The notes beneath the pieces were generated by a model. That model was not told where the DNA came from. It worked only from the letters and a program-made list of their open reading frames with translations, and made no database searches. Shown here piece by piece: positions 45,384 through 56,500 of a DNA stretch of 64,000 nt (position 1 is the first letter of the stretch; the number at the start of each line of letters is the position of its first letter). The DNA comes from an uncultured Parabacteroides sp. (lineage in GTDB: Bacteria > Bacteroidota > Bacteroidia > Bacteroidales > Tannerellaceae). Location: NCBI RefSeq assembly GCF_947855115.1, contig NZ_CANTZW010000004.1:1-64000 (forward strand), read 5' to 3'. The translations under genes and the position numbers were made by a program.

Positions 45384-47867
45384 ATGATGAACAAAAACAT
45401 CTTAATCCTCTCGGCCTTATGCTCGTGTTGCTCGCTCTGGGCCGACGAAGTAACCGTGCAACACTATAAGTATGCCGGGCCTTACGAGGTAAAAAAACCG
45501 TTCTTGGCAGATAGCCTAGACGTAAATAGTAAAAAGTTTACCGAGAAGGAGTTGTTGAATACGACCGTTCCTTTCTGTAATCTCGCCCAAAGCGGAAAAA
45601 CGATCGACGCTTCTGCCTCCGGAGAACTGACCTTACCGACAGCGGCATCCCCATATGCGCTACATCTGGTCTCCTTCTATCTAAATAGCGATCGTTACGT
45701 AAAAGGCACGTTGACGATCAACGGTCCCGAGATATCGGAGGTCTATGTAGACGGACAACCGCAAAAACTCGCTAAAGGAGAGACTTCACTGACGCTAGAG
45801 CCTCGCCGTTATGAGGTCGTGATCAAATACCTCTCGGAAAACAATCAGGCGAGCACCCTAAAAGCCTCCTTCCACACGGACAACGAGGCCGTGGTAACCG
45901 CTACGACCAATCCGGAAAAACGCTATACGCTAAGCGATGTGTTTGACGGGAGGAGGATTCAATCCGCAAGCCTGTCTCCGAACGGTAAATATGTCATCGT
46001 ATCGTATCAAGAGACATTACCCGGAGGAGAACAGACCTCGTTCACCCAAATAATAGACAAAGCAAGCGGAGCGGTCTTAGTCGAGAATGGACAAGACCTG
46101 CGCTGGATGCCCAAGAGCAACCTGGCGTATTACACCAGAAAGGGCATGAAAGGAACCGAGCTAGTTACCCTAAACCCGATCGACAAGCAAGAAAAAATTC
46201 TCGCGAATCAGTTGCCCGAAGGTTCATTCAATTTCGGCCCCACGGAAGAGTACCTGTTATTCACGATCCGGGAAAAAGGGCCGCAAGAACGAAAAGAGAT
46301 CCAAGAGATATTGGTTCCGGACGATCGCCAACCGGGATGGCGAAACCGTATGTTTATCCATAAGTACGATTTACAAACCGGTTTGTTCCAGCGGCTCACT
46401 TACGGACATACCTCCACTTATATCAACGATGTATCCCCAGACGGGCGTTACTTGCTTTTCAGCCGCAGGGAACCGAACCTGACGGAACGGCCTTTCTCAC
46501 GTACCTATATATATAAGATGGATCTTCAAACCATGCAAGTAGACACCCTGATCAAAGGAGAGAAATTCGTAGGCCGAGCTGTTTTCTCCCCGGATGCCAC
46601 ACAGCTATTGATCAGCGCTTCCGGTGAGGCGTTCAACGGCATCGGCTTGAAGATCAAGAAAGGCCAGACCTCCAATACGAGCGACGGGCAATTATTCCTA
46701 TACAACCTAGCGGATCAAAGCATCAAGCCACTTACTAAAGATTTCGACCCGTCTGTCGATTCCTACGAGTGGAACGTGTTCGACAAGCAAGTTTATATAG
46801 CGGCCAAGGATAAAGACCGGGTATGTCTATACAGCCTGAATCCTTCCGACGGGAAAATCAGGCAACTCCAAGGAAAAGAAGATGTCATCTCCGATTACTC
46901 CATCGCAAGCCAAGCGCCGGAAATGGTGTATTACGGGTTAAGCGCTTCCAACTCCCAACGTCTTTACAGCTATAACCTGAATAACGAAGCCTCCTCCTGC
47001 CTTATCGACTTGTCTAAGGAGTTGCTAAAGGACGTAACCCTGGGAGAAGTCCAAGACTGGAATTTTGTTTCTGCCCAAGGCGATACGATCTACGGACGTT
47101 TCTACCTACCCCCTCATTTCGATCCAAACAAGAAATATCCGATGATCGTCAATTACTATGGAGGCACGACACCTACGGCCCGGGTATTGGAAAGCCGTTA
47201 CCCTTCGCATGTATACGCCGCCTTAGGATACGTTGTCTATATCATACAGCCTAGCGGCGCTACCGGATTTGGCCAAGAGTTCTCCGCACGACATGTAAAC
47301 GCATGGGGAAAACTCACTGCCGACGAGATTATCGAAGGCACGAAGAAGTTCTGTAAAGCCCATCCGTTTGTCAATACGAAGAAAATCGGTTGCATGGGAG
47401 CTTCCTACGGAGGTTTCATGACTCAATATCTACAAACCAAGACGGATATATTCGCCGCAGCCATGTCTCACGCCGGCATCAGCGATATTACCAGCTATTG
47501 GGGAGAAGGGTATTGGGGATATTCTTACAGCTCATTAGCCAGCGCAAACAGCTATCCTTGGAACGCCCGCGACATGTATACGTTGCAAAGCCCGCTGTTT
47601 AACGCGGATAAAATCAACACACCGATCTTATTCCTGCACGGTACGGCAGACACGAATGTTCCAATCGGGGAAAGTATTCAAATGTTTACGGCCCTGAAGC
47701 TATTGGGTAAACCTACAGCTTTCGTACAGGTAGAAGGAGAGAACCATCATATATTGGATTATGATAAACGTATTTTGTGGAATCATACGATTTATGCGTG
47801 GTTTGCCAAATGGTTGAAAGATCAACCGGAATGGTGGGACGCTTTATATCCTCCAAAAAGCTTATAA
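45384..47867 (+). CDS. S9 family peptidase (DPP-IV/acylaminoacyl-peptidase type)
   Basis: An 827-residue exported serine peptidase of the prolyl oligopeptidase clan. A signal peptide (about 1-20) is followed by a beta-propeller with PD40-like blades (for example SLSPNGKYVIVSYQ and VSPDGRYLLFSRRE). The alpha/beta-hydrolase domain (about 560-827) carries the nucleophile in GASYGGFM near residue 674, the aspartate in HGTADTNVP near 755 and the histidine in GENHH near 787. Such enzymes cut dipeptides or acylated residues from peptide N-termini. It is directly behind the GH20 gene and its message ends at a strong terminator 35 bases on. Confidence 0.93.
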   Translation: MMNKNILILSALCSCCSLWADEVTVQHYKYAGPYEVKKPFLADSLDVNSKKFTEKELLNTTVPFCNLAQSGKTIDASASGELTLPTAASPYALHLVSFYLNSDRYVKGTLTINGPEISEVYVDGQPQKLAKGETSLTLEPRRYEVVIKYLSENNQASTLKASFHTDNEAVVTATTNPEKRYTLSDVFDGRRIQSASLSPNGKYVIVSYQETLPGGEQTSFTQIIDKASGAVLVENGQDLRWMPKSNLAYYTRKGMKGTELVTLNPIDKQEKILANQLPEGSFNFGPTEEYLLFTIREKGPQERKEIQEILVPDDRQPGWRNRMFIHKYDLQTGLFQRLTYGHTSTYINDVSPDGRYLLFSRREPNLTERPFSRTYIYKMDLQTMQVDTLIKGEKFVGRAVFSPDATQLLISASGEAFNGIGLKIKKGQTSNTSDGQLFLYNLADQSIKPLTKDFDPSVDSYEWNVFDKQVYIAAKDKDRVCLYSLNPSDGKIRQLQGKEDVISDYSIASQAPEMVYYGLSASNSQRLYSYNLNNEASSCLIDLSKELLKDVTLGEVQDWNFVSAQGDTIYGRFYLPPHFDPNKKYPMIVNYYGGTTPTARVLESRYPSHVYAALGYVVYIIQPSGATGFGQEFSARHVNAWGKLTADEIIEGTKKFCKAHPFVNTKKIGCMGASYGGFMTQYLQTKTDIFAAAMSHAGISDITSYWGEGYWGYSYSSLASANSYPWNARDMYTLQSPLFNADKINTPILFLHGTADTNVPIGESIQMFTALKLLGKPTAFVQVEGENHHILDYDKRILWNHTIYAWFAKWLKDQPEWWDALYPPKSL

Positions 47868-48530
47868 ATATTAAATGACGATATAAAAAACTACATTTTT
47901 TAAGAGTATCTTGCGAAAGATACTCTTTTTTTCATCTTATGATTACCTATGGGTGGGAAAAATGACGTAGTCTTCGAAGAACTAAATCTAAATGCCGTAT
48001 ATTATTCATTAATTATTGAAAATATCACAATAATTTATTAAATCAATATTTAAAATCTGCGTCTATAATCTTTCATTGTTATATTTACAACGAGCTATTT
48101 TATTAACAGATCAGCGGCAAATGTAAATAAACTATTCATGACAACAAAACATTTTGACAATAAAAATAAAATTAATCATCACTTTGTTAAGATTCTTATC
48201 TACAACTAATATATTAAATTAAGATATAATTAGCCTATTATATAAAATATAAACAATATTATTATTAACGTTAGCCCTTAGTAATTTCAAGAAGGGGAAA
48301 CCTAGTACTCCACACCCATGCGAATCCATTGCTTTTCACCATCGAAAAATGAATAACACGTAAATTATCGCAACCTGATAGTATCCATCAAAACCTTTGC
48401 TTAAGAAACCCTCCGGCTTTTATCAAGGCCTCTTCCACAAAGTTCTTCGAAAACTATGTCAAATCGCCAAACAACTGGGATTAACTGTAACGATCTATTT
48501 ATTAACAAATTAAACAAAAAGTATGCGTCT
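47868..48530 (+). promoter_or_regulatory. Long AT-rich leader before the second SusC gene
   Basis: A 663-base gap. After the terminator at 47902-47932 the sequence is very AT-rich up to about 48280, then turns to ordinary composition for the last 250 bases. No gene fits. I saw no convincing TAnnTTTG box, so the SusC promoter position is unknown. The length leaves room for a long 5' leader or an antisense RNA of the kind known at other polysaccharide loci. Confidence 0.5.
47902..47932 (+). terminator. Intrinsic terminator of the GH20-peptidase operon
   Basis: Perfect 11-base stem AAGAGTATCTT/AAGATACTCTT (47902-47912 and 47917-47927) with a GCGA tetraloop, followed by seven T. Confidence 0.92.
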
Positions 48531-51500
48531 ATGAAAAGGTTGACTTATCTCTTACTATACTTATTTGCAAGTATAGCTTTTGCAACGGCTCAGATCACAA
48601 AGGTAGCCGGCACGGTTATCTCCGCGGATGATGATGGACCTATCATCGGGGCCTCTATCGTAGTAGCAGGTACTACTACCGGTACGGTAACCGACTACAA
48701 TGGAGCATTCACATTGGATGTCCCTACCAGCGCGAAAAAGCTAATCATCTCTTACATCGGCATGAAATCTGTCGAAGTGGCGATAAAGCCGATCATTAAA
48801 GTAGCCATGGAGTCTGACTCGCAGAACTTGAAAGAAATCGTGGTTGTCGGCTACGGTACACAGAAAAAGAAAGATGTGACAAGTTCTATCGCCAAGGTCG
48901 GAGGAGAAGACTTGAGTAATCTTGTTTCTCCTTCCTTTGATACACAATTAGCGGGACGCGCCGCAGGTGTACAAGTAACGACCCCGAATGGCGTACTTGG
49001 TAGTGGGCCTCAGTTCAAGGTTCGCGGTATGAGTACTATCAGTTCCAGCTCACAGCCTCTTTTTATTGTTGACGGTATGCCTATCTCTACCGGCGATAAC
49101 TCGGATGGTAAAACCGGCTTAGGACAGCTATATGCTAATTATAACTCCATGTCCGATATCAACCCCAACGATATTGAGTCTGTAGAGATATTAAAAGATG
49201 GAGCGGCTACCGCTATCTATGGTTCCCGCGCGGCGAATGGTGTTGTATTAATCACCACTAAAAAAGGTTCCAAAGGACGCACAAGGGTAACGTACGATGG
49301 CTATGTCAGCGCTGCCAGCCCCGCAAAATTACACGACCTGCTCGGAGCGAAGGACTTTGTAACTATCGCCAACGAAAAGAAAGAGAATTTCGGAGAAAAA
49401 GGATTAGCCGTATACGATCCTAACGGCCCGGATACAAACTGGAATGACTACATTTTCCGCACAGGATTCCAACATAACCATAATGTGGCCGCCAGCGGAG
49501 GTACGGACAAAAGCCAATATTATGTATCACTCGGCTTCACGGAGCAAGAAGGTATCGTTCGTGCCAACGATCTAAATCGTCTATCCTTGAAAGCGGATTT
49601 GACCCAACAGGCAACCAAATGGCTGCGTATCGGCTTAAACGGGCAAATGACCCGTACCAAGATAAACGGAGTAATGAACAGTGAGAACTCTTTAGGCGGT
49701 GTCGGCTTCGCTGGAACCCGGATGCTTCCCAACGTAGCCGTATACAACCCGGATGATCCAACCGGATATAATATCGACGCGGAAAGCAGAAAGACATTAG
49801 GACGCGGAAGTAACCTCTCCTATATCGACAATGGTATCCAGAATATCGTATGGGCGCTAGACAACAACGTTAACCGCACACAAAACACACGTGCCCTGGG
49901 CGGTGGTTGGGCTGAGATTACATTTATGGATGGCCTTACCTTCAAGACTCAGGCGAGTTTAGACATCTCCAACGTAAAAGATTATATGTACTGGGATTCC
50001 GAGTCCGGAGACGGATATGGCCGAAAAGGATTGATCGAAGACGTTGCCACGACATACGAGACATGGAACTGGCAGAATATATTGAACTTCAACCGTACTT
50101 TTAATGCTTTGCATAACGTAAGCGCTACCGCTGTCCAAGAGTATACGCATACAGAATACGAATATACAGACGCATCTGTCCAGCAATTATCCGACCGTTT
50201 CTTCAACGACCATATCATTTCCAACACGTTTGGAATAAAAGATGTCAATGGTTACAAATCGTTTAACGGCTTGGCATCCTATATGTTCCGTGCGAACTAT
50301 AACTACGATAGTAAATATTACATCGGAGCTTCTATTCGTTACGATGGTTTATCCAGCTTACCGGAAGAAACTCGCTGGGGTGCGTTCTGGGGAACTTCTG
50401 TCGCTTGGCGTTTGTCTCGTGAGAACTTCTGGAAAAACGCTTCTATCAACGAATGGTTTAATGATTTGCGCATCCGTGCCAGCTACGCTACATTAGGCAA
50501 CTCCAGTTTAGGCAGTGATTTCCCATACTTAGGAACGTATGGAGCCAAATTATATGGCAGTCAATCCGCGATCGCGTGGAAACGAATGGGAAACAACGAA
50601 TTAAAATGGGAGTCTACCGAGACCTTCGACATTGGCCTGGATGGTGCTCTTTTCAACAATCGTTTAACGTTCGAGCTCGCTTACTGGCAGAAGAACTCCA
50701 AAGACTTAGTCCTGGAAGTTCCGACACCACCGACAATGGGTATCCCTTACAACTCTTATTATGACAATATCGGCAAAGTAAAGAATTCCGGATTTGAGCT
50801 AACCGTAGGTGGAACCATCATCACCACGAAAGATTGGAACTGGCACTCAGACCTTAATTTCTCTACAGTGAAAAACACCGTAAAATCGCTGTATGGAGGA
50901 ACAGATATCATTGATGAATATACGATTATCCGCGAGGGAGAATCTTACAAATCACTCTATGGATATGATTATTATGGTGTAAACGCAGTGAATGGTAATC
51001 CCATCTGGCGTAAAGCCGACGGAGCGCTGGTACAATTCGATACATTCGACACAAAAGATTATGTGGAGTATGACCCGGCAAATCCATCCGACGTATCAAA
51101 ATCATCCTCGTTAGACGCGGAGGATCGCAAGGTATTAGGATCATCCATGCCTACTTGGTATGGAGGATGGAACAATACCGTTACATTCAGGAACTTCGAC
51201 TTAAACATATTCTTCCGCTTCTCCGGAGGTAATAAGATCATGAACGCCAGCCGCCAAAGCTCCTTGATGAATATGGACTTCAGCAATAATGGCACTGAAA
51301 TCTTGGGCCGTTGGATCTCACAAGAGCAACCCGGTGACGGAATCACGCCTAGAATCGCTTATAACATGTCTGATGTATTATTTAATAGCGGATATACGGA
51401 TTCTCATTTCGTAGAGAATGGTAATTACTTAAAGCTATCGAATCTCTCTTTAGGTTACACATTGCCAAAATCTGCCTTAGACGCTATCAAGATGACGAAG

Positions 51501-51647
51501 ATCCGTGTCTATGTACAAGCTCAGAACTTGTTCACGATCACAGGATACTCCGGCTTAGACCCTGAGACAAACAGCCGCTTGGGTGTAGACTGGAATGGTA
51601 TGCCTCAACAACGTTCGTTTACTTTCGGCGCAAATATTACATTCTAA
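48531..51647 (+). CDS. SusC/RagA-family TonB-dependent outer-membrane transporter
   Basis: A 1038-residue transporter. The signal peptide (1-21, ending FATAQ), a carboxypeptidase-regulatory-like domain (about 25-95, with GPIIGASIVVAGTTTGTVTD), the signature KEIVVVGYGTQKKKDVTSS (101-119), the plug and the barrel ending RSFTFGANITF are all present. The frame opens at 48456, but the ATG at 48531 gives the signal peptide. It pairs with the SusD gene 35 bases downstream. Nearby GH20 and S9 enzymes suggest an amino-sugar-containing or glycopeptide ligand, by context only. No local regulator gene is visible. Confidence 0.95.
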   Translation: MKRLTYLLLYLFASIAFATAQITKVAGTVISADDDGPIIGASIVVAGTTTGTVTDYNGAFTLDVPTSAKKLIISYIGMKSVEVAIKPIIKVAMESDSQNLKEIVVVGYGTQKKKDVTSSIAKVGGEDLSNLVSPSFDTQLAGRAAGVQVTTPNGVLGSGPQFKVRGMSTISSSSQPLFIVDGMPISTGDNSDGKTGLGQLYANYNSMSDINPNDIESVEILKDGAATAIYGSRAANGVVLITTKKGSKGRTRVTYDGYVSAASPAKLHDLLGAKDFVTIANEKKENFGEKGLAVYDPNGPDTNWNDYIFRTGFQHNHNVAASGGTDKSQYYVSLGFTEQEGIVRANDLNRLSLKADLTQQATKWLRIGLNGQMTRTKINGVMNSENSLGGVGFAGTRMLPNVAVYNPDDPTGYNIDAESRKTLGRGSNLSYIDNGIQNIVWALDNNVNRTQNTRALGGGWAEITFMDGLTFKTQASLDISNVKDYMYWDSESGDGYGRKGLIEDVATTYETWNWQNILNFNRTFNALHNVSATAVQEYTHTEYEYTDASVQQLSDRFFNDHIISNTFGIKDVNGYKSFNGLASYMFRANYNYDSKYYIGASIRYDGLSSLPEETRWGAFWGTSVAWRLSRENFWKNASINEWFNDLRIRASYATLGNSSLGSDFPYLGTYGAKLYGSQSAIAWKRMGNNELKWESTETFDIGLDGALFNNRLTFELAYWQKNSKDLVLEVPTPPTMGIPYNSYYDNIGKVKNSGFELTVGGTIITTKDWNWHSDLNFSTVKNTVKSLYGGTDIIDEYTIIREGESYKSLYGYDYYGVNAVNGNPIWRKADGALVQFDTFDTKDYVEYDPANPSDVSKSSSLDAEDRKVLGSSMPTWYGGWNNTVTFRNFDLNIFFRFSGGNKIMNASRQSSLMNMDFSNNGTEILGRWISQEQPGDGITPRIAYNMSDVLFNSGYTDSHFVENGNYLKLSNLSLGYTLPKSALDAIKMTKIRVYVQAQNLFTITGYSGLDPETNSRLGVDWNGMPQQRSFTFGANITF

Positions 51648-51682
51648 GATCAAGAACATAAATCATTTGAAAATTTACAATT

Positions 51683-53275
51683 ATGCTATACAAGAAACTA
51701 TATAGAAACTTATTCGCGGTTATGCTGGGTACGGCCTTTATCTCGGTATCCTTATTTACCGCCTGCGAAAGCGATGTAGTAGATTTATCGCCAGTCGACA
51801 AACTCTCCGACCTAACCGCTTACGAGACGGCTGAACGATGCGAGCTATCTATGGTAGGAGCCTACGATGCCGCGCAATGCGGTATGTATATCAACTCGGA
51901 CAACGGATGGCAACGCGGTTATCCCTTCGGAGCGGCTGGTATAGAACAAGGAGAGATGAGAGGTGAAGACATGAACCTGACCGCTCAGTTTTATGATATC
52001 ACTTATTCCTCTAACTATTCTGTATCAAGCACCAACAATGTAGCGATGTGGGAAACTTCTTTCGAAGCTATCAACCGATATAATACGGTTATGGAAGGAG
52101 AGAAAATCGCCAAGGAAAACGGAGTAATCGACGAGGCCACGGCTAATCAATACCAAGGGGAATGCCTATTCCTTAGAGCGATGACATACCATAATCTTTT
52201 GGTTCATTTCGCATTGCCAATCAATGCCGAGGGAAACAACAATTATGGCATGCCTCTTTATCTGACTGCCATTAATACGCCGGAAGCAATCGAGAAAGGC
52301 TTACAGATAGGCCGCTCGACCGTAGCGGAGACCTATGACCAAATTATCAAAGACTTGGACGAAGCTGAAAAGCTACTGCCGGACGCAGTCGCCGCAAGCA
52401 AAATATCGCGTGCGTCAAAAGGTGCGGCTATCGCCCTTAAAACCCGTGTATATCTACACATGCGCAACTGGGCCAAAGTTGTCGAGGAAGCTAAAAAAAT
52501 GGAAGGTAGCCGCTTCAAGCTGGAAAGTAATCCGGGAACTCCTTTTACTGCCCAATCCGACAATAGCGAATCGATCTTCTCCATCGAGAACAGTACAGAC
52601 GATAACCCGGATGTAAACGGTTCTATAGGCCAAATGATGTCGGCCCGTGACGGAGGCCGTGCCATCATCACCTCTTCTCCGACAGTATATAACTCTAAAT
52701 ATTGGACCAAGGACGACAAACGTCGCGACCTATTGTTATACCGGGCCTCCGATGATTATTATTACTGTGACAAATATCAAGATCCCACAAGCCAGGATGC
52801 CTGGGCCCCTATCATCCGTTATGCCGAGGTCTTGTTAAACGAGGCAGAAGCCGCAGCTCGCGATAACAACAAGGCATTAGCCCTAGAGAAGCTGAATGAG
52901 GTACGTAATCGCTCATTGGCCAATCCTGCGACAGAAGCTTATAAGGCAAGTGATTTCGCTGATATGAAATCTCTGGTCGAAGCCATTCTCTGGGAGCGCC
53001 GTATCGAATTCCACGGGGAAGGACGCCGTTGGGAGGATATCCACCGTCTAGCGGTCGATGATCTATTCCCATCCAAAGGTATTCCCGTTAAAATAGAGTA
53101 CGCGAATGCCAGAGGAGAAGGAGCCTTCGTCGTAGGAGGAGAAGTAAAAGCCGAATGGTTCGGAGCAAGCAAGAAATTTATTCCTTATACGGATAAACGC
53201 TTTATTTGGCCAATCCCATTAAATGATTTATTAAGGAACCCCACGCTGGCAGCGCAACAGAACGCGGGCTGGTAA
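51683..53275 (+). CDS. SusD/RagB-family outer-membrane lipoprotein
   Basis: A 530-residue surface lipoprotein. The signal peptide ends SLFTAC with the lipid cysteine at 28. The SusD TPR core is visible from QYQGECLFLRAMTYHNLLVH (about 156-175) to the C-terminal IIRYAEVLLNEAEAAARDNN and LWERRIEFHGEGRRWEDIHR blocks. It ends with NPTLAAQQNAGW, typical of the family. It should cap the SusC barrel encoded just upstream. A terminator follows 45 bases after the stop, so the pair forms a two-gene operon. Confidence 0.95.
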   Translation: MLYKKLYRNLFAVMLGTAFISVSLFTACESDVVDLSPVDKLSDLTAYETAERCELSMVGAYDAAQCGMYINSDNGWQRGYPFGAAGIEQGEMRGEDMNLTAQFYDITYSSNYSVSSTNNVAMWETSFEAINRYNTVMEGEKIAKENGVIDEATANQYQGECLFLRAMTYHNLLVHFALPINAEGNNNYGMPLYLTAINTPEAIEKGLQIGRSTVAETYDQIIKDLDEAEKLLPDAVAASKISRASKGAAIALKTRVYLHMRNWAKVVEEAKKMEGSRFKLESNPGTPFTAQSDNSESIFSIENSTDDNPDVNGSIGQMMSARDGGRAIITSSPTVYNSKYWTKDDKRRDLLLYRASDDYYYCDKYQDPTSQDAWAPIIRYAEVLLNEAEAAARDNNKALALEKLNEVRNRSLANPATEAYKASDFADMKSLVEAILWERRIEFHGEGRRWEDIHRLAVDDLFPSKGIPVKIEYANARGEGAFVVGGEVKAEWFGASKKFIPYTDKRFIWPIPLNDLLRNPTLAAQQNAGW

Positions 53276-53319
53276 AACATAGACACACTCTTATTTCTAA
53301 ACTATGAGGGGGTATATGG

Positions 53320-53355
53320 GAGGGTGAAACCGGGATGGTCTCACCCTCTTTCCTT
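53320..53355 (+). terminator. Terminator after the second SusC/SusD pair
   Basis: GAGGGTGA (53320-53327) pairs with TCACCCTC (53341-53348), extended by ACC/GGT across a mismatch, and is followed by a T-rich stretch. Confidence 0.8.
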
Positions 53356-53442
53356 GTAACAAGGGATCCGTCACAAAGTTAGTTTAACATCTCAGTCAAA
53401 AGCATACCCATTTATTAGATATAATAATTCACGGGAAATCAT

Positions 53443-53450
53443 TATCTTTG
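53443..53450 (+). promoter_or_regulatory. purL promoter, -7 box
   Basis: TATCTTTG, exact TAnnTTTG match, giving a start near 53457 and a leader of about 50 bases. No -33 TTTG at the usual distance. Confidence 0.7.
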
Positions 53451-53507
53451 CACTCTCTAAAAGAGACTTATTCGTTATTTCGTGATAAATACTAATAAAT
53501 CAACGAT

Positions 53508-56500
53508 ATGATTCTATTCTTTCAATCTTCAACAAAGACGGTGCTGGCAGTAGAGGCTGAGCACGCTTTCTCACCTGAAGACACGCAAAAACTGGTTTGG
53601 TTGTTTAGCGAGGCAACTCCAGTACAATCAGAGACATTGGAAGGCTGGTACATAGGGCCACGCCGGGAAATGATTACCCCGTGGAGTACGAATGCCGTTG
53701 AAATTACCCAGAACATGGGCCTGACCGGTATTTCCCGCATTGAGGAATACTTCCCTGTTTCTTCCGGAGACACAGATCACGACCCGATGTTGCAACGCAT
53801 CTACAACGGCTTGAATCAGGAGATTTTCACGATCAGTAAAAAACCGGATCCCATTGTCTACATTGAGGATTTGGAAGCGTACAACCAACAAGAGGGTTTG
53901 GCCCTAAGCCAAGAGGAGATCGCTTACCTGAACGAGGTAAGCCAGAAGTTGGGACGTAAGTTGACAGATAGTGAGGTGTTCGGTTTCTCTCAAGTAAACT
54001 CGGAACACTGCCGCCATAAAATATTCGGAGGCGTATTCATCATCGATGGCGAGGAAAAAGAGAGCTCCTTGTTCAACCTGATCAAGAAGACGTCTGCCGA
54101 GAACCCTAATAAATTGGTTTCCGCTTATAAAGATAACGTAGCGTTCAATGAAGGACCGACGGTAGAGCAATTCGCTCCCCTATCCGGCGACAAACCTGAT
54201 TTCTTCGCCGTAAAAGATATCAAGACGGTTATCTCCTTGAAAGCCGAGACACATAACTTCCCCACAACCGTTGAGCCGTTTAATGGCGCCGCTACCGGAA
54301 CAGGTGGCGAGATCCGCGACCGTCTGGGCGGTGGTAAGGCATCCTTGCCGATAGCGGGAACAGCGGTCTATATGACATCTTATCCTCGCACGGAAGGTGC
54401 TCGCGAATGGGAGAAGATACTTGATCCCCGTCCTTGGCTGTACCAGACTCCGGAGCAGATCTTGATCAAAGCTTCCAACGGAGCTTCCGATTTTGGTAAT
54501 AAATTCGGTCAGCCGCTTATCTGTGGTTCTTTATTGACTTTCGAGCACACGGAGAATGATAAGAAATACGCTTACGACAAAGTGATCATGCTTGCCGGCG
54601 GTGTAGGTTTCGCAAATATGCGCGATGCCTTGAAGGGTAATCCGGAGCCGGGCGAGAAAGTGGTTGTGATCGGTGGCGATAACTATCGTATCGGTATGGG
54701 TGGTGGAGCCGTCTCTTCCGTAAACACGGGACAATATACAAGCGGTATCGAGCTGAACGCCGTGCAGCGTGCCAACCCGGAGATGCAGAAACGTGCGGCC
54801 AACGTGATCCGTGCGATCGCAGAGTCTGACGAGAACCCGATCGTCTCTATCCACGACCACGGTGCGGGTGGACACCTCAACTGCTTGTCTGAGTTGGTAG
54901 AGGCTACCGGCGGGCATATCGATATGAGCAAATTGCCGATCGGCGACCCGACTCTTTCTGCGAAAGAGATCGTAGGAAACGAGAGCCAAGAGCGCATGGG
55001 CTTATTGATGAAAGAAGAAGATGTGGCCCGTGTAAAACGGATCGCGGACCGCGAACGTGCCCCGATGTATGTGGTAGGTGAGACTACAGACGACATGAAG
55101 TTTGTCTTCGAACAAGCAGATGGCGTGAAACCGATTGATATTAAGCTGGAATATATGTTCGGTAAACCGCCTAGAACGGTTATGACAGACCATACGGTCA
55201 CCGAATCCTATCAACCGGTTGTTTACAAAGAATCCGAACTTCACCATTATTTGGAGAACGTACTTCAATTAGAGGCCGTAGCCTGCAAGGATTGGTTAAC
55301 AAACAAGGTAGACCGTTCCGTAACCGGTAAGATCGCCCGTCAGCAATGTCAAGGTGAATTGCAATTGCCGTTGAGCGACTTAGGAGCCGTAGCGTTGGAT
55401 TACCGGGGAAAAGCAGGTATCGCTACATCTATCGGTCACGCTCCTCAGGTAGCGATGGTTGATCCGGCTGCCGGTTCCGTGATGGCAATCGCCGAGTCGT
55501 TGACTAATATCGTATTCGCTCCGTTAGCAGATAAATTGGAGAGTGTATCCTTAAGCGCCAACTGGATGTGGCCGTGCCGCAACGAAGGAGAGGATGCCCG
55601 TCTGTACACAGCCGTACAAGCCGCTTCCGATTTCGCTTGCAGCTTAGGTATCAATATCCCGACTGGTAAGGACTCTTTATCCATGACACAGAAATACGGT
55701 GATGATAAGGTGATCGCCCCGGGTACGGTGATTATCTCTGCCGGCGCAGAGGTGAGCGATATCAAAAAAATCGTCTCTCCGGTAGTAGCTCAAGATAAAA
55801 ATACATACATTTATTATATAGACTTCTCCTTCGACGCTTTGAAGTTGGGTGGTTCCGCTTTTGCCCAGGCTTTAAACAAGCTGGGTGACGAGGTTCCGAC
55901 CGTGAAAGATCCGGAATACTTCCGCGACGCTTTCAACGCCGTACAAGAGGCAATCGAGAAGAGACTTATCCTTGCCGGACACGATATATCCGCAGGTGGT
56001 ATGATCACTGCCTTGTTGGAGATGTGCTTCGCCAACGTAGAAGGTGGTCTGGATGTCAACTTGGATAAGATCTCTGAAAGCGATATCGTGAAGATCTTGT
56101 TTGCCGAGAACCCGGGTATCTTGGTTCAGGTAAAAGACAAGAAAGCATTCGAGAAGTTGATGGAAGAGGCCGGCGTAGGTTTCGCTATCATCGCCAAACC
56201 GACCGACGAACGTCATATACTGGTATCGAAAGATGGTATCCAATACCACTTCGGCATCGATTATATGCGCGACGTATGGTATGAGTCTTCTTATAAGCTG
56301 GATGTAAAACAGAGTGGTAGCGTTTGCGCCGGAAACCGTTTCGAGAATTATAAGATGCAACCTGTACAGTACAAGTTCCATAAGGACTTTACCGGAAAGC
56401 TTTCTTCTTACGGGCTCTCCGTGGAACGCCGTACGCCGAGCGGTATCAAGGCTGCGGTAATCCGAGAGAAGGGAACGCAATGTGAGCGTGAGACGGCTTA

